Of a stretch of DNA of 64,000 bases, positions 9,520-19,382 are shown piece by piece. The notes beneath the pieces were generated by a model. That model was not told the origin of the DNA and did not search any database. It saw nothing but the letters and a program-made list of their open reading frames with translations. Position 1 is the stretch's first letter. Each line of letters opens with the position of its first letter. This stretch comes from Tetrapisispora phaffii CBS 4417. Taxonomy: Eukaryota > Ascomycota > Saccharomycetes > Saccharomycetales > Saccharomycetaceae. A program made the translations under genes and the position numbers. The stretch spans positions 258,001-322,000 of the forward strand of contig NC_016528.1 in the NCBI RefSeq assembly GCF_000236905.1, in the 5' to 3' direction.

Positions 9520-12270
9520 TTATAGTTGCTCGTTAACGTAAATCCATTCTTGATTCAATGTCTTATTCCTATATGTTCTTCTAATAAATGGAACATTGTG
9601 CCTCATCGACGTACCTTTACGCCCATATGGACCGTTAATATCATACCAGACATTAGATGCACCGATTGTATCATGTTCATATAAAGTTCTTTCAATGGTG
9701 ACACCCAACCAATGTCTTTTGTACCAACCATCAAAATCACTGCATATTACACTATTTCTTGCCAATTCACATACATCAGCTGCGTTTAATAAATATATAC
9801 TAGCTGCAACACTATATTCTTCCATTAACGGTTCTCTGGTATATGACTTATTAAATAAAATGGATTGACAGGATAGTGATATTTTCATACCTATTTGGAA
9901 CAATTTCATATAAGGGTTTTTAGAATAACAGATGGATTCATTTAAGGTGATATCCCTCATTTTTAAACTGTATATTGCTTCTTCTTCAGTAGGATCTATG
10001 TTTTGAAAATTATTATTCTCAAGTGACGATACAGATGACAGAGGTGAGGCGATCATTGGAATTTGTAGTAAATAATAGAAATATTGAGTTAGTGGGGTGG
10101 CAGACCATATAGGATAACTTGACAACATTCCACCGTTTGATAAAAGAATATTCGCAGCTAAGCATTCCGCATGTTCTGAGAAATACATTGATGTACCAAA
10201 TTGGGATGTTCTATTCCTCAATGTTGAACTTGAATTTCTTAATACAATTGAATTCTGTTTCCTAATATTTCTCATTATATTAAATTTTGATATTTTCTGA
10301 AACAAATAATACATGTAATAAGCAACAGGCGGATTATCACCTTTTGATATCCAATCATTTGGTGTGGTCCTAATATTTGTAAATGCTTTCCATATATAAC
10401 TATCTGAATTTTTCACGGATAAGTCCATGGCGGCTAATGTGGATAGAAAATACTGTAAATTAATATTTTTATTAATATTATCTTCATCAAATAATGGTTT
10501 GAAGATATAATCCAGAAAGCCTTTGAAATTTTCTACTAATTTCAATGAAAATAATCTTGGATACAATCTTGTGATATTTACATTCCATCTGATGTTATTT
10601 GAGACTACATTCCATTTAGAGATCCAATTTGAGAATCTGATCCACCAATTATTAACATGGCAATAATGCGTCAACGGGTCCAATGGTTTTCCCGAAGTTG
10701 ATTTTATATCATAAAATTGGAAGTCAACGGTTACCTGCGCCAGTAAATATTTATTCAATTCCAAATAGTGTATTACATACTTGATGAATATCTCAGCTAG
10801 ATATTCACCATCCATATAGTTATTAAATTCCAGAAATGTAGTTGCAATTAAATAAAATTTTAAATGTTTAGGTGTCAATGGCGGTAGTGTTTCAATATTA
10901 CCTTTCGTAAAATTTGAATGTGGTATAATATGATAATTTGTTAAATAAAACAATTTATACCAGTCTAAAAATTCATCATCAATAATTTTAAATCCTATTG
11001 CATTAGGATCGATTCTTTCATCCAGATCAAGTTGAAATATGTCTATTAATTTGTATTCTTTATTCAATTTTTCATCCACATAAACGATTCTTTCAGGTTC
11101 TATATTAATTTTTTCCCATATAAAATCACATAATTGTTTTTGCTGTACGCAACCACTTAAATAAAAGTTTCTGTCAACTTTTCTACAATTGTAAAAATCT
11201 CTGTATGGCACATGCTTATTCTCTTGAATTTCTCTTCTTTGGTTTAAATGTTGGAACAAATCAAATTTATTATTCAAATAAACTAATCTTTTTTCTGCAA
11301 TTACATTAAAGTTTCTATTTTGTAACACTTGCAGAAGATTAAAAAAATCTTCACAGAATTCTTCAAAGGATGGGATTTCTGATGTTTTGTCCAAATAATC
11401 TGGATCTCTACAATAAAAATCCTTAACATCATATTTCTCATTATAATTTTTTAATAAATGTTGATAGTGGGTGATACTAAAATATTCACCCACATAAGAC
11501 ACTTCACCTAATTTTTTATATGGTTCAACAATATGGCTTTTTGTCTTTCTATCAACTGGGAGAGTAAATTGAAAGAAATCATTTTGATACTTTTGATTGG
11601 CAGTAAAGTTATCCTCTTCCTCATTATCGTCGTCACCCTCACGGATATCATCATTACTATCCGAATTACATCCATACTCTGCAGCATAATTAGTTTCATG
11701 TTTCAAATCAAATAATGGATCGATTTCATTATCACTTTTCCTGAAGTTTTGAAACCTTTTATCTCTATCGAATCTCCAAAATTTAGGTAGCGGTTTCGGA
11801 TACATTAACCAATTATTTACATCATTTTTAAAATCCGACAAGTTATCTTGCATTGAACGTTTTATATATTTTATTCTATTTTGATTAACACGATTAATCG
11901 TCGTATTCATTGCTTGAATATCATCGTCTACATATGTATCTGAATTTAACACACTTTCATTAGTATTGGATTCATCCACGATTGATGTGGAGCTACCATG
12001 CTCCAGTGATCCGTTCTGTTTATTAAACATATTAAAACTCAATTTATCATTAAACGTAGCATTTTCGATGCCATCAGCATACATCGGAAACCCTAATAAC
12101 ATCTGTTGATCGAATTCTGTGTGCAAAGAAACCATATCAAGATCATCTAAAGTCAGACTACTTTTAACATGTGTTATCTTAGGGATCCTTGTACTCAATT
12201 CATCTTGCGGAGCCACAATATTAGCTTCATAGTCATCTAAGCATAGAGAATTCCTTCTTTTACTCGACAT
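9520..12270 (-). CDS. AMP-deaminase-like protein lacking catalytic residues (YJL070C/YBR284W family)
   Basis: The 916-aa protein aligns along its length with AMP deaminase, with segments such as SNNIRWNVNITRLYPRLF, NPPVAYYMYYLFQKISKFN, and SYTREPLMEEYSVAASIYLL. The usual metal-binding and catalytic motifs are degenerate. Where AMP deaminase has the HxH zinc motif before the QKHL helix, this protein reads DRNFYLSGCVQQKQL (about residues 360-376). The RPHCGE-like segment reads RNRTSQFG, and the STDDP-like catalytic Asp segment reads SCQSILF. It is therefore most likely a pseudoenzyme, as described for S. cerevisiae YJL070C and YBR284W. An acidic, disordered N-terminus of about 250 residues precedes the domain. 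Its role is not known. Candidates are a regulatory or scaffolding function in purine metabolism (inference). Confidence 0.88.
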   Translation of the reverse strand: MSSKRRNSLCLDDYEANIVAPQDELSTRIPKITHVKSSLTLDDLDMVSLHTEFDQQMLLGFPMYADGIENATFNDKLSFNMFNKQNGSLEHGSSTSIVDESNTNESVLNSDTYVDDDIQAMNTTINRVNQNRIKYIKRSMQDNLSDFKNDVNNWLMYPKPLPKFWRFDRDKRFQNFRKSDNEIDPLFDLKHETNYAAEYGCNSDSNDDIREGDDDNEEEDNFTANQKYQNDFFQFTLPVDRKTKSHIVEPYKKLGEVSYVGEYFSITHYQHLLKNYNEKYDVKDFYCRDPDYLDKTSEIPSFEEFCEDFFNLLQVLQNRNFNVIAEKRLVYLNNKFDLFQHLNQRREIQENKHVPYRDFYNCRKVDRNFYLSGCVQQKQLCDFIWEKINIEPERIVYVDEKLNKEYKLIDIFQLDLDERIDPNAIGFKIIDDEFLDWYKLFYLTNYHIIPHSNFTKGNIETLPPLTPKHLKFYLIATTFLEFNNYMDGEYLAEIFIKYVIHYLELNKYLLAQVTVDFQFYDIKSTSGKPLDPLTHYCHVNNWWIRFSNWISKWNVVSNNIRWNVNITRLYPRLFSLKLVENFKGFLDYIFKPLFDEDNINKNINLQYFLSTLAAMDLSVKNSDSYIWKAFTNIRTTPNDWISKGDNPPVAYYMYYLFQKISKFNIMRNIRKQNSIVLRNSSSTLRNRTSQFGTSMYFSEHAECLAANILLSNGGMLSSYPIWSATPLTQYFYYLLQIPMIASPLSSVSSLENNNFQNIDPTEEEAIYSLKMRDITLNESICYSKNPYMKLFQIGMKISLSCQSILFNKSYTREPLMEEYSVAASIYLLNAADVCELARNSVICSDFDGWYKRHWLGVTIERTLYEHDTIGASNVWYDINGPYGRKGTSMRHNVPFIRRTYRNKTLNQEWIYVNEQL

Positions 12271-13370
12271 ATTTGTAACTTTAATACCCTTTACCTATCT
12301 GTATATATGTATTCTTTTTTTAACCCCCCCACAGATTCTCCCTATACATAAAGTTCCTCTTTCAAGCAGCGTTGTAATCGGAATTCAATTGACCCACTCT
12401 GAGTTGTTTGATCAATCACCTTGCAAATGTTACTGTTCTTAGGGTAGTTGTAGCACGATAGACAATTATAATCAAAATAAGAAGTGTTCTGTTGTAAAGA
12501 GTTCTTCTAGTGATATATATATATATATATAGTATGTTTTATCCTATATATCTCCCAATTGTTAGTGTGGGCGGTTACTTGTCATTCACCACGACGACCC
12601 TATTTTAAGCGAATCGTGCAACTCGAATGTCTTCTACAGAGAAATTGACGAATTACCAAAAAATAAACGCGCGCTACGGCACAAGAGCACTTAGTCGTGG
12701 GTAACTGGCGCACACACAGAGGGAGAGAGAGCGAGCACCGGGAAAAAATAGCAAAATTAGCCGCTATCACCATGTACGGACAAAATTGAATGATCACATG
12801 CTTATCACGTGCAAATATAAATAAGCACGTGATGAGTAATTATTAATCAGGGTAATTGGAGCACCATCTTGTCTTAAAATCGTGTATTACAACATGCATA
12901 GCATTAGACATTGTGTATAATATGGTGCTGCACAATAGTATAAACAATGTGCAGCATCACAGTTTGGTTTCTTAACAAAATGTATAAGGTTGCTTTAAAG
13001 GTTAACGTATCTTTAGCTTCCTCTACATGGTACCACCTAACTGAGTTGCTTATAGTATTATCACCATTTAGAGGTTTAGTATCTCTGTTTCATTACTCTC
13101 TGAAGTATCATATGAATGAAAGTTTCTCTATCTTATGGTATGGTAGTCAAGCCCGTCGTATCATGTGCGCATTTTTCGCGGCAATGTTTTTTTCAGTTTT
13201 CAAGTCTTAACAATATTTCACCACACTTGCATTTATTTCAAACGAATATATATATATATATATATAATATAAAATATAAAGTACGTAACGTTTAAATATG
13301 TATGTATGTATGGATTCTTCTTCAATTCAAATAATACAAGAATATCATACATCGCTAATTCGTGCAAAGC
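12271..13370. other. Divergent promoter region of the YJL070C-type gene and SSH1
   Basis: This 1.1-kb spacer holds a TA run near 12514-12531, a purine-rich GAGAGAGAGCGAGC stretch near 12722-12737, a pair of CACGTG sites (listed separately) and a second TA run near 13246-13265. An 87-codon ORF at 12947-13210 has no recognisable features, and I do not support it. Confidence 0.5.
12804..12831. promoter_or_regulatory. Pair of ATCACGTG E-boxes (Cbf1/Pho4-type)
   Basis: CACGTG occurs at 12806-12811 and again at 12826-12831. The flanks ATCACGTGC and GCACGTGAT make the pair an inverted arrangement 20 bp apart. This is the consensus for bHLH factors such as Cbf1. The region was checked for a centromere and rejected: no long AT-only element or CDEIII follows. 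Confidence 0.55.
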
Positions 13371-14861
13371 ATGGCTAATTTTTCTCTAATTGATACGGTG
13401 AAACCATTTTTGCCAGTTTTACCAGAAATCGAATTACCTTATGAGAAACTAGAATTCGATGATAAAATTGTCTACACAATCGCTTCTGGTTTGATTTATT
13501 TATTCTCTCAATTTCCATTAGCAGGTATTCCAAAAGATTCTGAAACAGGTAAAATTCTCACTAATGTTAAAGACCCTATATTTTTTTTGAGAGGTGTGTT
13601 CGCTGCTGAACCAAATACTCTATTAGAATTCGGTATCTTCCCAATTGTTTCAACTTCAATCATTTTGCAATTACTAGCAGGTTTGAAATGCATCAGAGTC
13701 AATTTCACTGTTGAGAAAGAAAGAGAAACTTTTCAAAGTTTCAGTAAATTGTTGATCATCATTCAATACTTTATTCTAGCTAATATTTTCATCTTCTCAG
13801 GTTATTATGGTGACAACCTACCAATTGTCTCAATTGTTTTATTGAATTTACAATTAGTAGGTGCCGGTATTTTTGCCACTTTATTAGTAGAAATCATTGA
13901 TAAAGGGTTTGGTTTCGCTTCTGGTGTCATGTCTATCAACACTTTGGTTGTCTCGACAAATTTAATTGCTGACATGTTCGGTGTTGCTAGTATTAAAATC
14001 AACGAAGAAAGTGATGTTACTGAATCTCAAGGTTCTGTTATCTACTTCCTAAATGCTTTCAGAGCAAAACACTTGACTATCGTTCAAGGTATCGTCAACG
14101 CTTTCCAAAGAGATTACTTACCAAACCTAACATCAAGTGTTATTGTCTTGGCCATTGCTGCTGTTGTTGGTTATTTATTTAGCTGTACACTCGAACTGCC
14201 AGTTAGATCTACTAGAGCTCGTGCCATGCAAAATGTTTACCCAATTCGTTTGATTTATGTCGGTGCCCTATCCATCTATTTCTCATACTCTCTATTGTTT
14301 TACATCCACATTGCTGCATTTGCTTTAATTCAAATTGTCGCTAAGAATGATACCTCCAACATTCTCGCTAAGGTATTAGGTCACTACGAAATTTTTAACA
14401 ACATCTTATACGTTCCAAGTTTCCCATTGTCCTTATTAGCCCCACCAAGATCTTTTTTTGCTGGTATAGTAGAACAACCATTGACTTTCATCACATTCAC
14501 TGCTTTCATGGTCTACACAGGTATGTGGTTTGCTCATAAATGGCAAAGAATCTCTGGTGACTCTGCAAATGACTTAGCCGAACAATTCAAAGATCAAGGC
14601 ATCACTTTAGCTGGCCGTAGAGAACAAAACATTGCTAAAGAATTAGAAAAGGTTATCCCAGTTGCAGCTACCACTGGGGCCGTTGTTCTTGCTCTAGTCA
14701 CTGTGGCTGGTGAATACTTGGGTCTAAAGGGTAAAGCTGCTGCTGCTGTTGTTGGTGTTGCAGGTGGTTTCTCATTATTGGAAATTATTTCCCTTGAATA
14801 CCAACAGACTGGTGGCCAAAGTGCTTTAACCCAAGTTTTGGGTGTTCCAAGTACTTTCTAA
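13371..14861 (+). CDS. SSH1: Sec61-like ER translocon subunit Ssh1
   Basis: The protein is 496 aa (S. cerevisiae Ssh1 is 490 aa) and has about ten membrane segments, with the Sec61/SecY signature at the start (PFLPVLPEIELPYEKLEFDDK) and repeated hydrophobic helices. It is the channel of the auxiliary Ssh1 translocon (with Sbh2 and Sss1), which moves nascent chains co-translationally across the ER membrane. A plug/pore-type segment (VFAAEPNTLLEFGIFPIVSTS) differs from canonical Sec61, as expected for Ssh1. I chose the ATG at 13371; an in-frame GTG nine bases upstream is not a plausible yeast start. The head-to-head arrangement with MRPL27 downstream matches the inverted YBR283C-YBR282W order. 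Confidence 0.9.
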   Translation: MANFSLIDTVKPFLPVLPEIELPYEKLEFDDKIVYTIASGLIYLFSQFPLAGIPKDSETGKILTNVKDPIFFLRGVFAAEPNTLLEFGIFPIVSTSIILQLLAGLKCIRVNFTVEKERETFQSFSKLLIIIQYFILANIFIFSGYYGDNLPIVSIVLLNLQLVGAGIFATLLVEIIDKGFGFASGVMSINTLVVSTNLIADMFGVASIKINEESDVTESQGSVIYFLNAFRAKHLTIVQGIVNAFQRDYLPNLTSSVIVLAIAAVVGYLFSCTLELPVRSTRARAMQNVYPIRLIYVGALSIYFSYSLLFYIHIAAFALIQIVAKNDTSNILAKVLGHYEIFNNILYVPSFPLSLLAPPRSFFAGIVEQPLTFITFTAFMVYTGMWFAHKWQRISGDSANDLAEQFKDQGITLAGRREQNIAKELEKVIPVAATTGAVVLALVTVAGEYLGLKGKAAAAVVGVAGGFSLLEIISLEYQQTGGQSALTQVLGVPSTF

Positions 14862-15116
14862 ATTACAAATTTTTAGAATTCATTAACAATTTACTTTAAA
14901 TAATATTTTTTACAAGTCATACCAAGCACGAAAACAAACATTCACATAATTTATATTTTAATTTAAAATATATATTTGTATAAATAATAAAATGTATATG
15001 TATTATTTATATAATTTACATCAGAGGTTTTTTATTATTAAATTATTTACATGTATACATTATATTTACTCTGAATATATATTAAAAAACTCTTAAATAC
15101 CAACTAGTCATATACA

Positions 15117-15554
15117 TTAACCTCTCTCTACATAACATTTTGCATCTGTTGCAGCAGTTTGCACTTCACCATTCTTAATATAATTTCTTAACTTATCAAA
15201 ATATAGTTTCGTATCATGTGGACCTTTTTGATAACCTTTAAATGTATGTGCCAACTCCGGAACTTCATCGCTGACCAATGGTTTAAGATCAGTGTTCATC
15301 ACACTAGGAGTTTTGAAAGTACGCACTTTAACCCAATCGATCATATATTTACCCAACGTAGTGTGTTTACCGATACCTGAAGATCTAGTACCTTTGTACA
15401 TCGTCTTGTTACCTTGTTTAGTAGTCAAAGCAGTACGCCTGTTACCGGTCTTCGAGATACCATAGAATAAAGTCCCATCACGGTTCTTGATCCAGGGTCT
15501 AGTCAAAAAAGAAATAGGCGACTCTTGAAATAATCTGGCAGCAGTAGCTTTCAT
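15117..15554 (-). CDS. MRPL27: Mitochondrial large-subunit ribosomal protein Mrpl27 (mL41)
   Basis: The protein is 145 aa, essentially the length of S. cerevisiae Mrpl27. The N-terminus ([21 protein letters not shown]) is basic and serves mitochondrial import. The core ([20 protein letters not shown] and [20 protein letters not shown]) is the conserved mL41 segment, followed by the FKTPSVM...[14 protein letters not shown] region. It is a structural component of the mitochondrial 54S subunit. The neighbours SSH1 and DUG2 match YBR283C-YBR282W-YBR281C. Confidence 0.92.
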   Translation of the reverse strand: MKATAARLFQESPISFLTRPWIKNRDGTLFYGISKTGNRRTALTTKQGNKTMYKGTRSSGIGKHTTLGKYMIDWVKVRTFKTPSVMNTDLKPLVSDEVPELAHTFKGYQKGPHDTKLYFDKLRNYIKNGEVQTAATDAKCYVERG

Positions 15555-16329
15555 AGTGTATTATAAATATAAAAACAAACAAAATAAAAACGTTCCTGGA
15601 AATACTCTGAATCGATAGCGTAAACGTCGGTAAAAATGGAGAATACAACCAAGTATGGTAGTTGGTTCAAACGATTAATATAATTTCAAGTGATACGATA
15701 CTATATGGCATAGATCTATCCAATACGATTCTATTCAAAGTTTAAATATACTTACTTATACTTTTTTATATCAAATGGTAACCTTCACTTTTTTCAATTC
15801 TAATTCACTGTGCGATATTGCATTGTATGAATGTTTTATATTTTATGCTGGTAGCGACACGATTATTAGTGAAATGCAATTAGAAGTGACACAATTGATG
15901 TCTGACAACAATTAAAACAACCATATGTACATATACTATTCTTATTATTTAATTGTTAAGTTGACTGTTGTTGTCATATCTTCTAATGGTAAACACTGTG
16001 ATAAACGTTACTTTGAATCATTTTGTAGTTCTAAAAACCTCTTATCTGTGTAGAAAATGTGGTATTCCGTCACTTAAGGTCAAAAAATTTAATGTGGCTT
16101 CTCTTAAATACCACAACAAAGTGGAAGATTAATATATCGATGAGTATTGGTTTTAACACACACATATATATATAGGTAATAACATAACTCAAATGAGAAT
16201 GTATGAGTATTGGTTAATTGCAAAAAGAGGACATCCTGTGTTTTTTCTGCGTTGATCACTACTCTAGTTGGTAATTTCAAATCACGTATTGCTACAGCAA
16301 GTGAATATACATATATATACATATAACCA
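15555..16329. other. Divergent promoter region of MRPL27 and DUG2
   Basis: This is a 775-bp AT-rich spacer with a short ATATATATAT stretch near 16165. I see no gene or strong motif. Confidence 0.4.
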
Positions 16330-18999
16330 ATGATTAATCAAAAAAGAACTCATGAGATGAGCAGTAGGGATAGTTTGCTTCCAGAGCCAATACATCGGTG
16401 GAACCACTTTTATTCTATTTTATCTATTGTCAGTTTTCCAAAGAAGAATCTCTTGGTTGCAGGGACGCAAGATTCGAAGATATTAGTATTTGATTTAACA
16501 ACTTATAATTTAATGACTACTAAGAGCCTAGGTATATACAACAATCTAAATGAAACTAACACTAGATCCAGTGTACTGTGCATGACGAAGGCAAGAGATG
16601 AAAACTATCTATTCACCGCAGGATCAGATTCTTTAGTACGCATTTGGTCCATTGGCGAAGCTAAAGATGACCAATCTCCAACTATCAATGAAGAGGCTAC
16701 AGTATATTCAGTTTCGGATATTGGTGATGTATTTTCAATTAGATACTTTGATGATCTGGATACCGTACTCATTGGTTGTCAAAATGCAAGTTTGTTATAC
16801 TTAGATGATTTATTAGTACGGATAAAGGATTCTTCAAGTATGGCTGCAAAAAACTTTGAAAGATTACCACATAGAAGGTTCGATAAATTTTTTGATTCAG
16901 TTGGTCCAACTGGTAAATCATTCGTGAGTCCAGGTCATCCATCAATAACACACGATCAGCACACCTTTGATAGAACGGTGTCCCCTATAGATTCCACTGG
17001 CTGCATTCTTGAGATACCTTCTTCTCATATTATAAGCTACGCCCACAATGGTTTTATATATTCAATTGAAGAACTAGATCTTCCACATATGGCAAATAAA
17101 GTACATGGTGAATATACTTACACAGCACACATGGTTACAGGCGGTGGTGATTGTTTGAGTAAAGTGTGGTCGATGTCAAAAACAGCCAACGGTGTAATTG
17201 TAACATTAACTTCTGAAACTATGGATAATGAAGAAAGTGTAATTTCACAGGCGTTTGAATATCCATTTTTATATTGTGGATTATCTGACGGTCTCATCAA
17301 AATATGGGACATAAGTACAAAACAGTTGGTGTCAACACTCAAAGCAGAAGGTGACACAGATATCATATCAATAGCTGTTTATAATGATCATATATATGCT
17401 TTTAATGAATCTGGTATATCACATTTTCATGAAAATAAGAGGCAAACTTGGTCATCTAATCAAGGTAAAGTTTTATGTTCAGAAATATTTCAGAGAGTAA
17501 ACTTTCCCCCTAATAATTTTGTAAGCTTACTTACCGGTGGAAATGATGGTTCCTTAGTTTTATCCAACCTCTGCAATGACATAGATAATAAATCTAAATT
17601 AGTTAAACAAATCAACATTGGCCAAGGCAGAGCTAGAAAAGACTCCTTTGCATTTTACAAACCTGCTGTCTTATCCAATGAATTAATGTTAGATACACTG
17701 AGAGAGTTGATCTCATTTAATACCGTTTCAGAAAATGCAGATACATCACAACAATTATCTTCGAGGCGTTGTGCTACATTTATTAAACAATTATTAGCCG
17801 ATTTTGGAGCAATTAACTCACAACTTTTACCAATCAAAAATGGTTCTAATCCTGTAGTTTTTGCTGAATTTGAAGGTAATGCTCCGAGGAAAGATAGAAA
17901 AAAAATACTATGGTATGGACATTATGATGTAGTTCCTGCAGGTGATACATCTCTGTGGAATACTGATCCCTTTGTATTAACGTGTGAAAATGGATATATG
18001 AAAGGCCGTGGTGTTACTGATAACAAAGGACCACTAATAGCAGCTATTTACAGTACTGCTTCTTTATTTCAGGAACAAAAATTACAAAATGATGTTGTAT
18101 TTTTGATTGAAGGTAATGAAGAAATTGGCTCTCCAGGATTAAAAGATGCTTGTATTGAACATTTGAAATTAATTGGGCCAAAAATTGATTGGATCTTTTT
18201 AAGTAACTCGAGTTGGGTGGACGAAACTCATCCATGTCTGAATTATGGTTTAAGGGGTGTTATAAATGCTGAAATAACTCTTTGGCACGATGGTCCTAAT
18301 AAACACTCAGGTGTTGATGGTGGTGTATTTAGTGAACCTACAACTGAATTAATCAGAATGCTATCCAAGTTACAGAACAATGATGGCTTCATTAATATTC
18401 CGGGTTTTTATGACAATATAAGTGAATTGAGTGAAGAAGAAAGAGAAAGATTTGAGAAGGTACTTATGGTGTCCAATTTGCATAAAAATTTAAATCTCGA
18501 TGAATTAGTTGCAAATTGGACGAAGCCATCTCTGTCCATTACTAGCATTGATATAAGTGGATCAGGGAACATAACAGTTATTTCTAAATCAGTATCAGTC
18601 GGTTTATCTATTAGACTTGTTCCTGGTCAAGATGTTGAACAAGTTAAAGCAAATTTAATACATTTTCTTCAAAACTTGTACAAAGAAAGTAACTCGAAAA
18701 ATCATATAAATATAAAGATTGTGAACGTAGCAGATGTTTGGCTAGGAGATCCGAAGAATCACGCTTATCAGATATTGAAACATGAAGTAACAAAAGCATG
18801 GAATATCGAACCTCTTTTCGTAAGAGAAGGTGGTTCAATTCCTTGTATTAGATTTTTGGAACAAATTTTTGAAGCTCCTGCAGTGCAAATTCCTTGTGGA
18901 CAGTCTACTGATAATGCTCATTTGGATAATGAAAGCTTGAGAATTATCAATTGGTCTAAAATGTCTAAAATTCTAACTAATGTCTTAAACAAATTATAA
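16330..18999 (+). CDS. DUG2: Glutathione-degradation subunit Dug2 (WD40 plus M20 peptidase)
   Basis: The protein is 889 aa (S. cerevisiae Dug2 is 878 aa). The N-terminal half carries WD40-type repeats (for example SSVLCMTKARDENYLFTAGSDSLVRIWS, quoted only in outline, and FEYPFLYCGLSDGLIKIWD). From about residue 450 there is an M20 metallopeptidase domain with WYGHYDVVPAGDTSLWNTDP, MKGRGVTDNKGPLIAA, and EGNEEIGSPGL, which supply the expected His, Asp and Glu ligands. With the amidotransferase-like Dug3, Dug2 forms the cytosolic complex that starts gamma-glutamyl-transpeptidase-independent glutathione breakdown. Dug1 finishes it. SAF1 follows in the same orientation, as in YBR281C-YBR280C. An alternative start at the second Met (MSSRD, residue 10) cannot be excluded. 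Confidence 0.93.
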   Translation: MINQKRTHEMSSRDSLLPEPIHRWNHFYSILSIVSFPKKNLLVAGTQDSKILVFDLTTYNLMTTKSLGIYNNLNETNTRSSVLCMTKARDENYLFTAGSDSLVRIWSIGEAKDDQSPTINEEATVYSVSDIGDVFSIRYFDDLDTVLIGCQNASLLYLDDLLVRIKDSSSMAAKNFERLPHRRFDKFFDSVGPTGKSFVSPGHPSITHDQHTFDRTVSPIDSTGCILEIPSSHIISYAHNGFIYSIEELDLPHMANKVHGEYTYTAHMVTGGGDCLSKVWSMSKTANGVIVTLTSETMDNEESVISQAFEYPFLYCGLSDGLIKIWDISTKQLVSTLKAEGDTDIISIAVYNDHIYAFNESGISHFHENKRQTWSSNQGKVLCSEIFQRVNFPPNNFVSLLTGGNDGSLVLSNLCNDIDNKSKLVKQINIGQGRARKDSFAFYKPAVLSNELMLDTLRELISFNTVSENADTSQQLSSRRCATFIKQLLADFGAINSQLLPIKNGSNPVVFAEFEGNAPRKDRKKILWYGHYDVVPAGDTSLWNTDPFVLTCENGYMKGRGVTDNKGPLIAAIYSTASLFQEQKLQNDVVFLIEGNEEIGSPGLKDACIEHLKLIGPKIDWIFLSNSSWVDETHPCLNYGLRGVINAEITLWHDGPNKHSGVDGGVFSEPTTELIRMLSKLQNNDGFINIPGFYDNISELSEEERERFEKVLMVSNLHKNLNLDELVANWTKPSLSITSIDISGSGNITVISKSVSVGLSIRLVPGQDVEQVKANLIHFLQNLYKESNSKNHINIKIVNVADVWLGDPKNHAYQILKHEVTKAWNIEPLFVREGGSIPCIRFLEQIFEAPAVQIPCGQSTDNAHLDNESLRIINWSKMSKILTNVLNKL

Positions 19000-19382
19000 T
19001 CAACCCATGCACAATCTTATCAGAAAAGATGTTCTATTTAATATATAAATATTTAACGTAGGAAGAAGAATAAACACTTGCATATTTGCATCACAGTAAA
19101 CATTATGATTAAATTGTTAAATATAAACTATTCAGATAATATAAACAGATTATTATGTTGAAGTACTTTTTACTTGATTGCACTACAATGATCAAAATAC
19201 GGGCGGAACGTTGAAAATTCAACTATATAACAAGGATCAAAAATATTGATAAGCTCTTTAAAATAGACTTGCTTATGAATACATTTAAAATAAAAAAGAA
19301 AAGTAAATTTGAATTACATTGTGAAACCTGCTAGTTCCTGATTATATTTTTATATTTAACATTACATGAATATTAATACACA
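19000..19382. other. Intergenic, SAF1 promoter
   Basis: This is a 383-bp AT-rich spacer between two genes in the same orientation. I see no distinct motif. Confidence 0.4.

Noticed and set aside
12804..12900. Centromere, because ATCACGTG resembles CDEI
   Set aside because: No 80-90 bp nearly pure AT element and no CDEIII (TTCCGAA core) follows. The second CACGTG fits a promoter pair instead.
12947..13210. 87-codon ORF in the SSH1 promoter region
   Set aside because: No domain, no syntenic counterpart that I know, and composition like the surrounding spacer.
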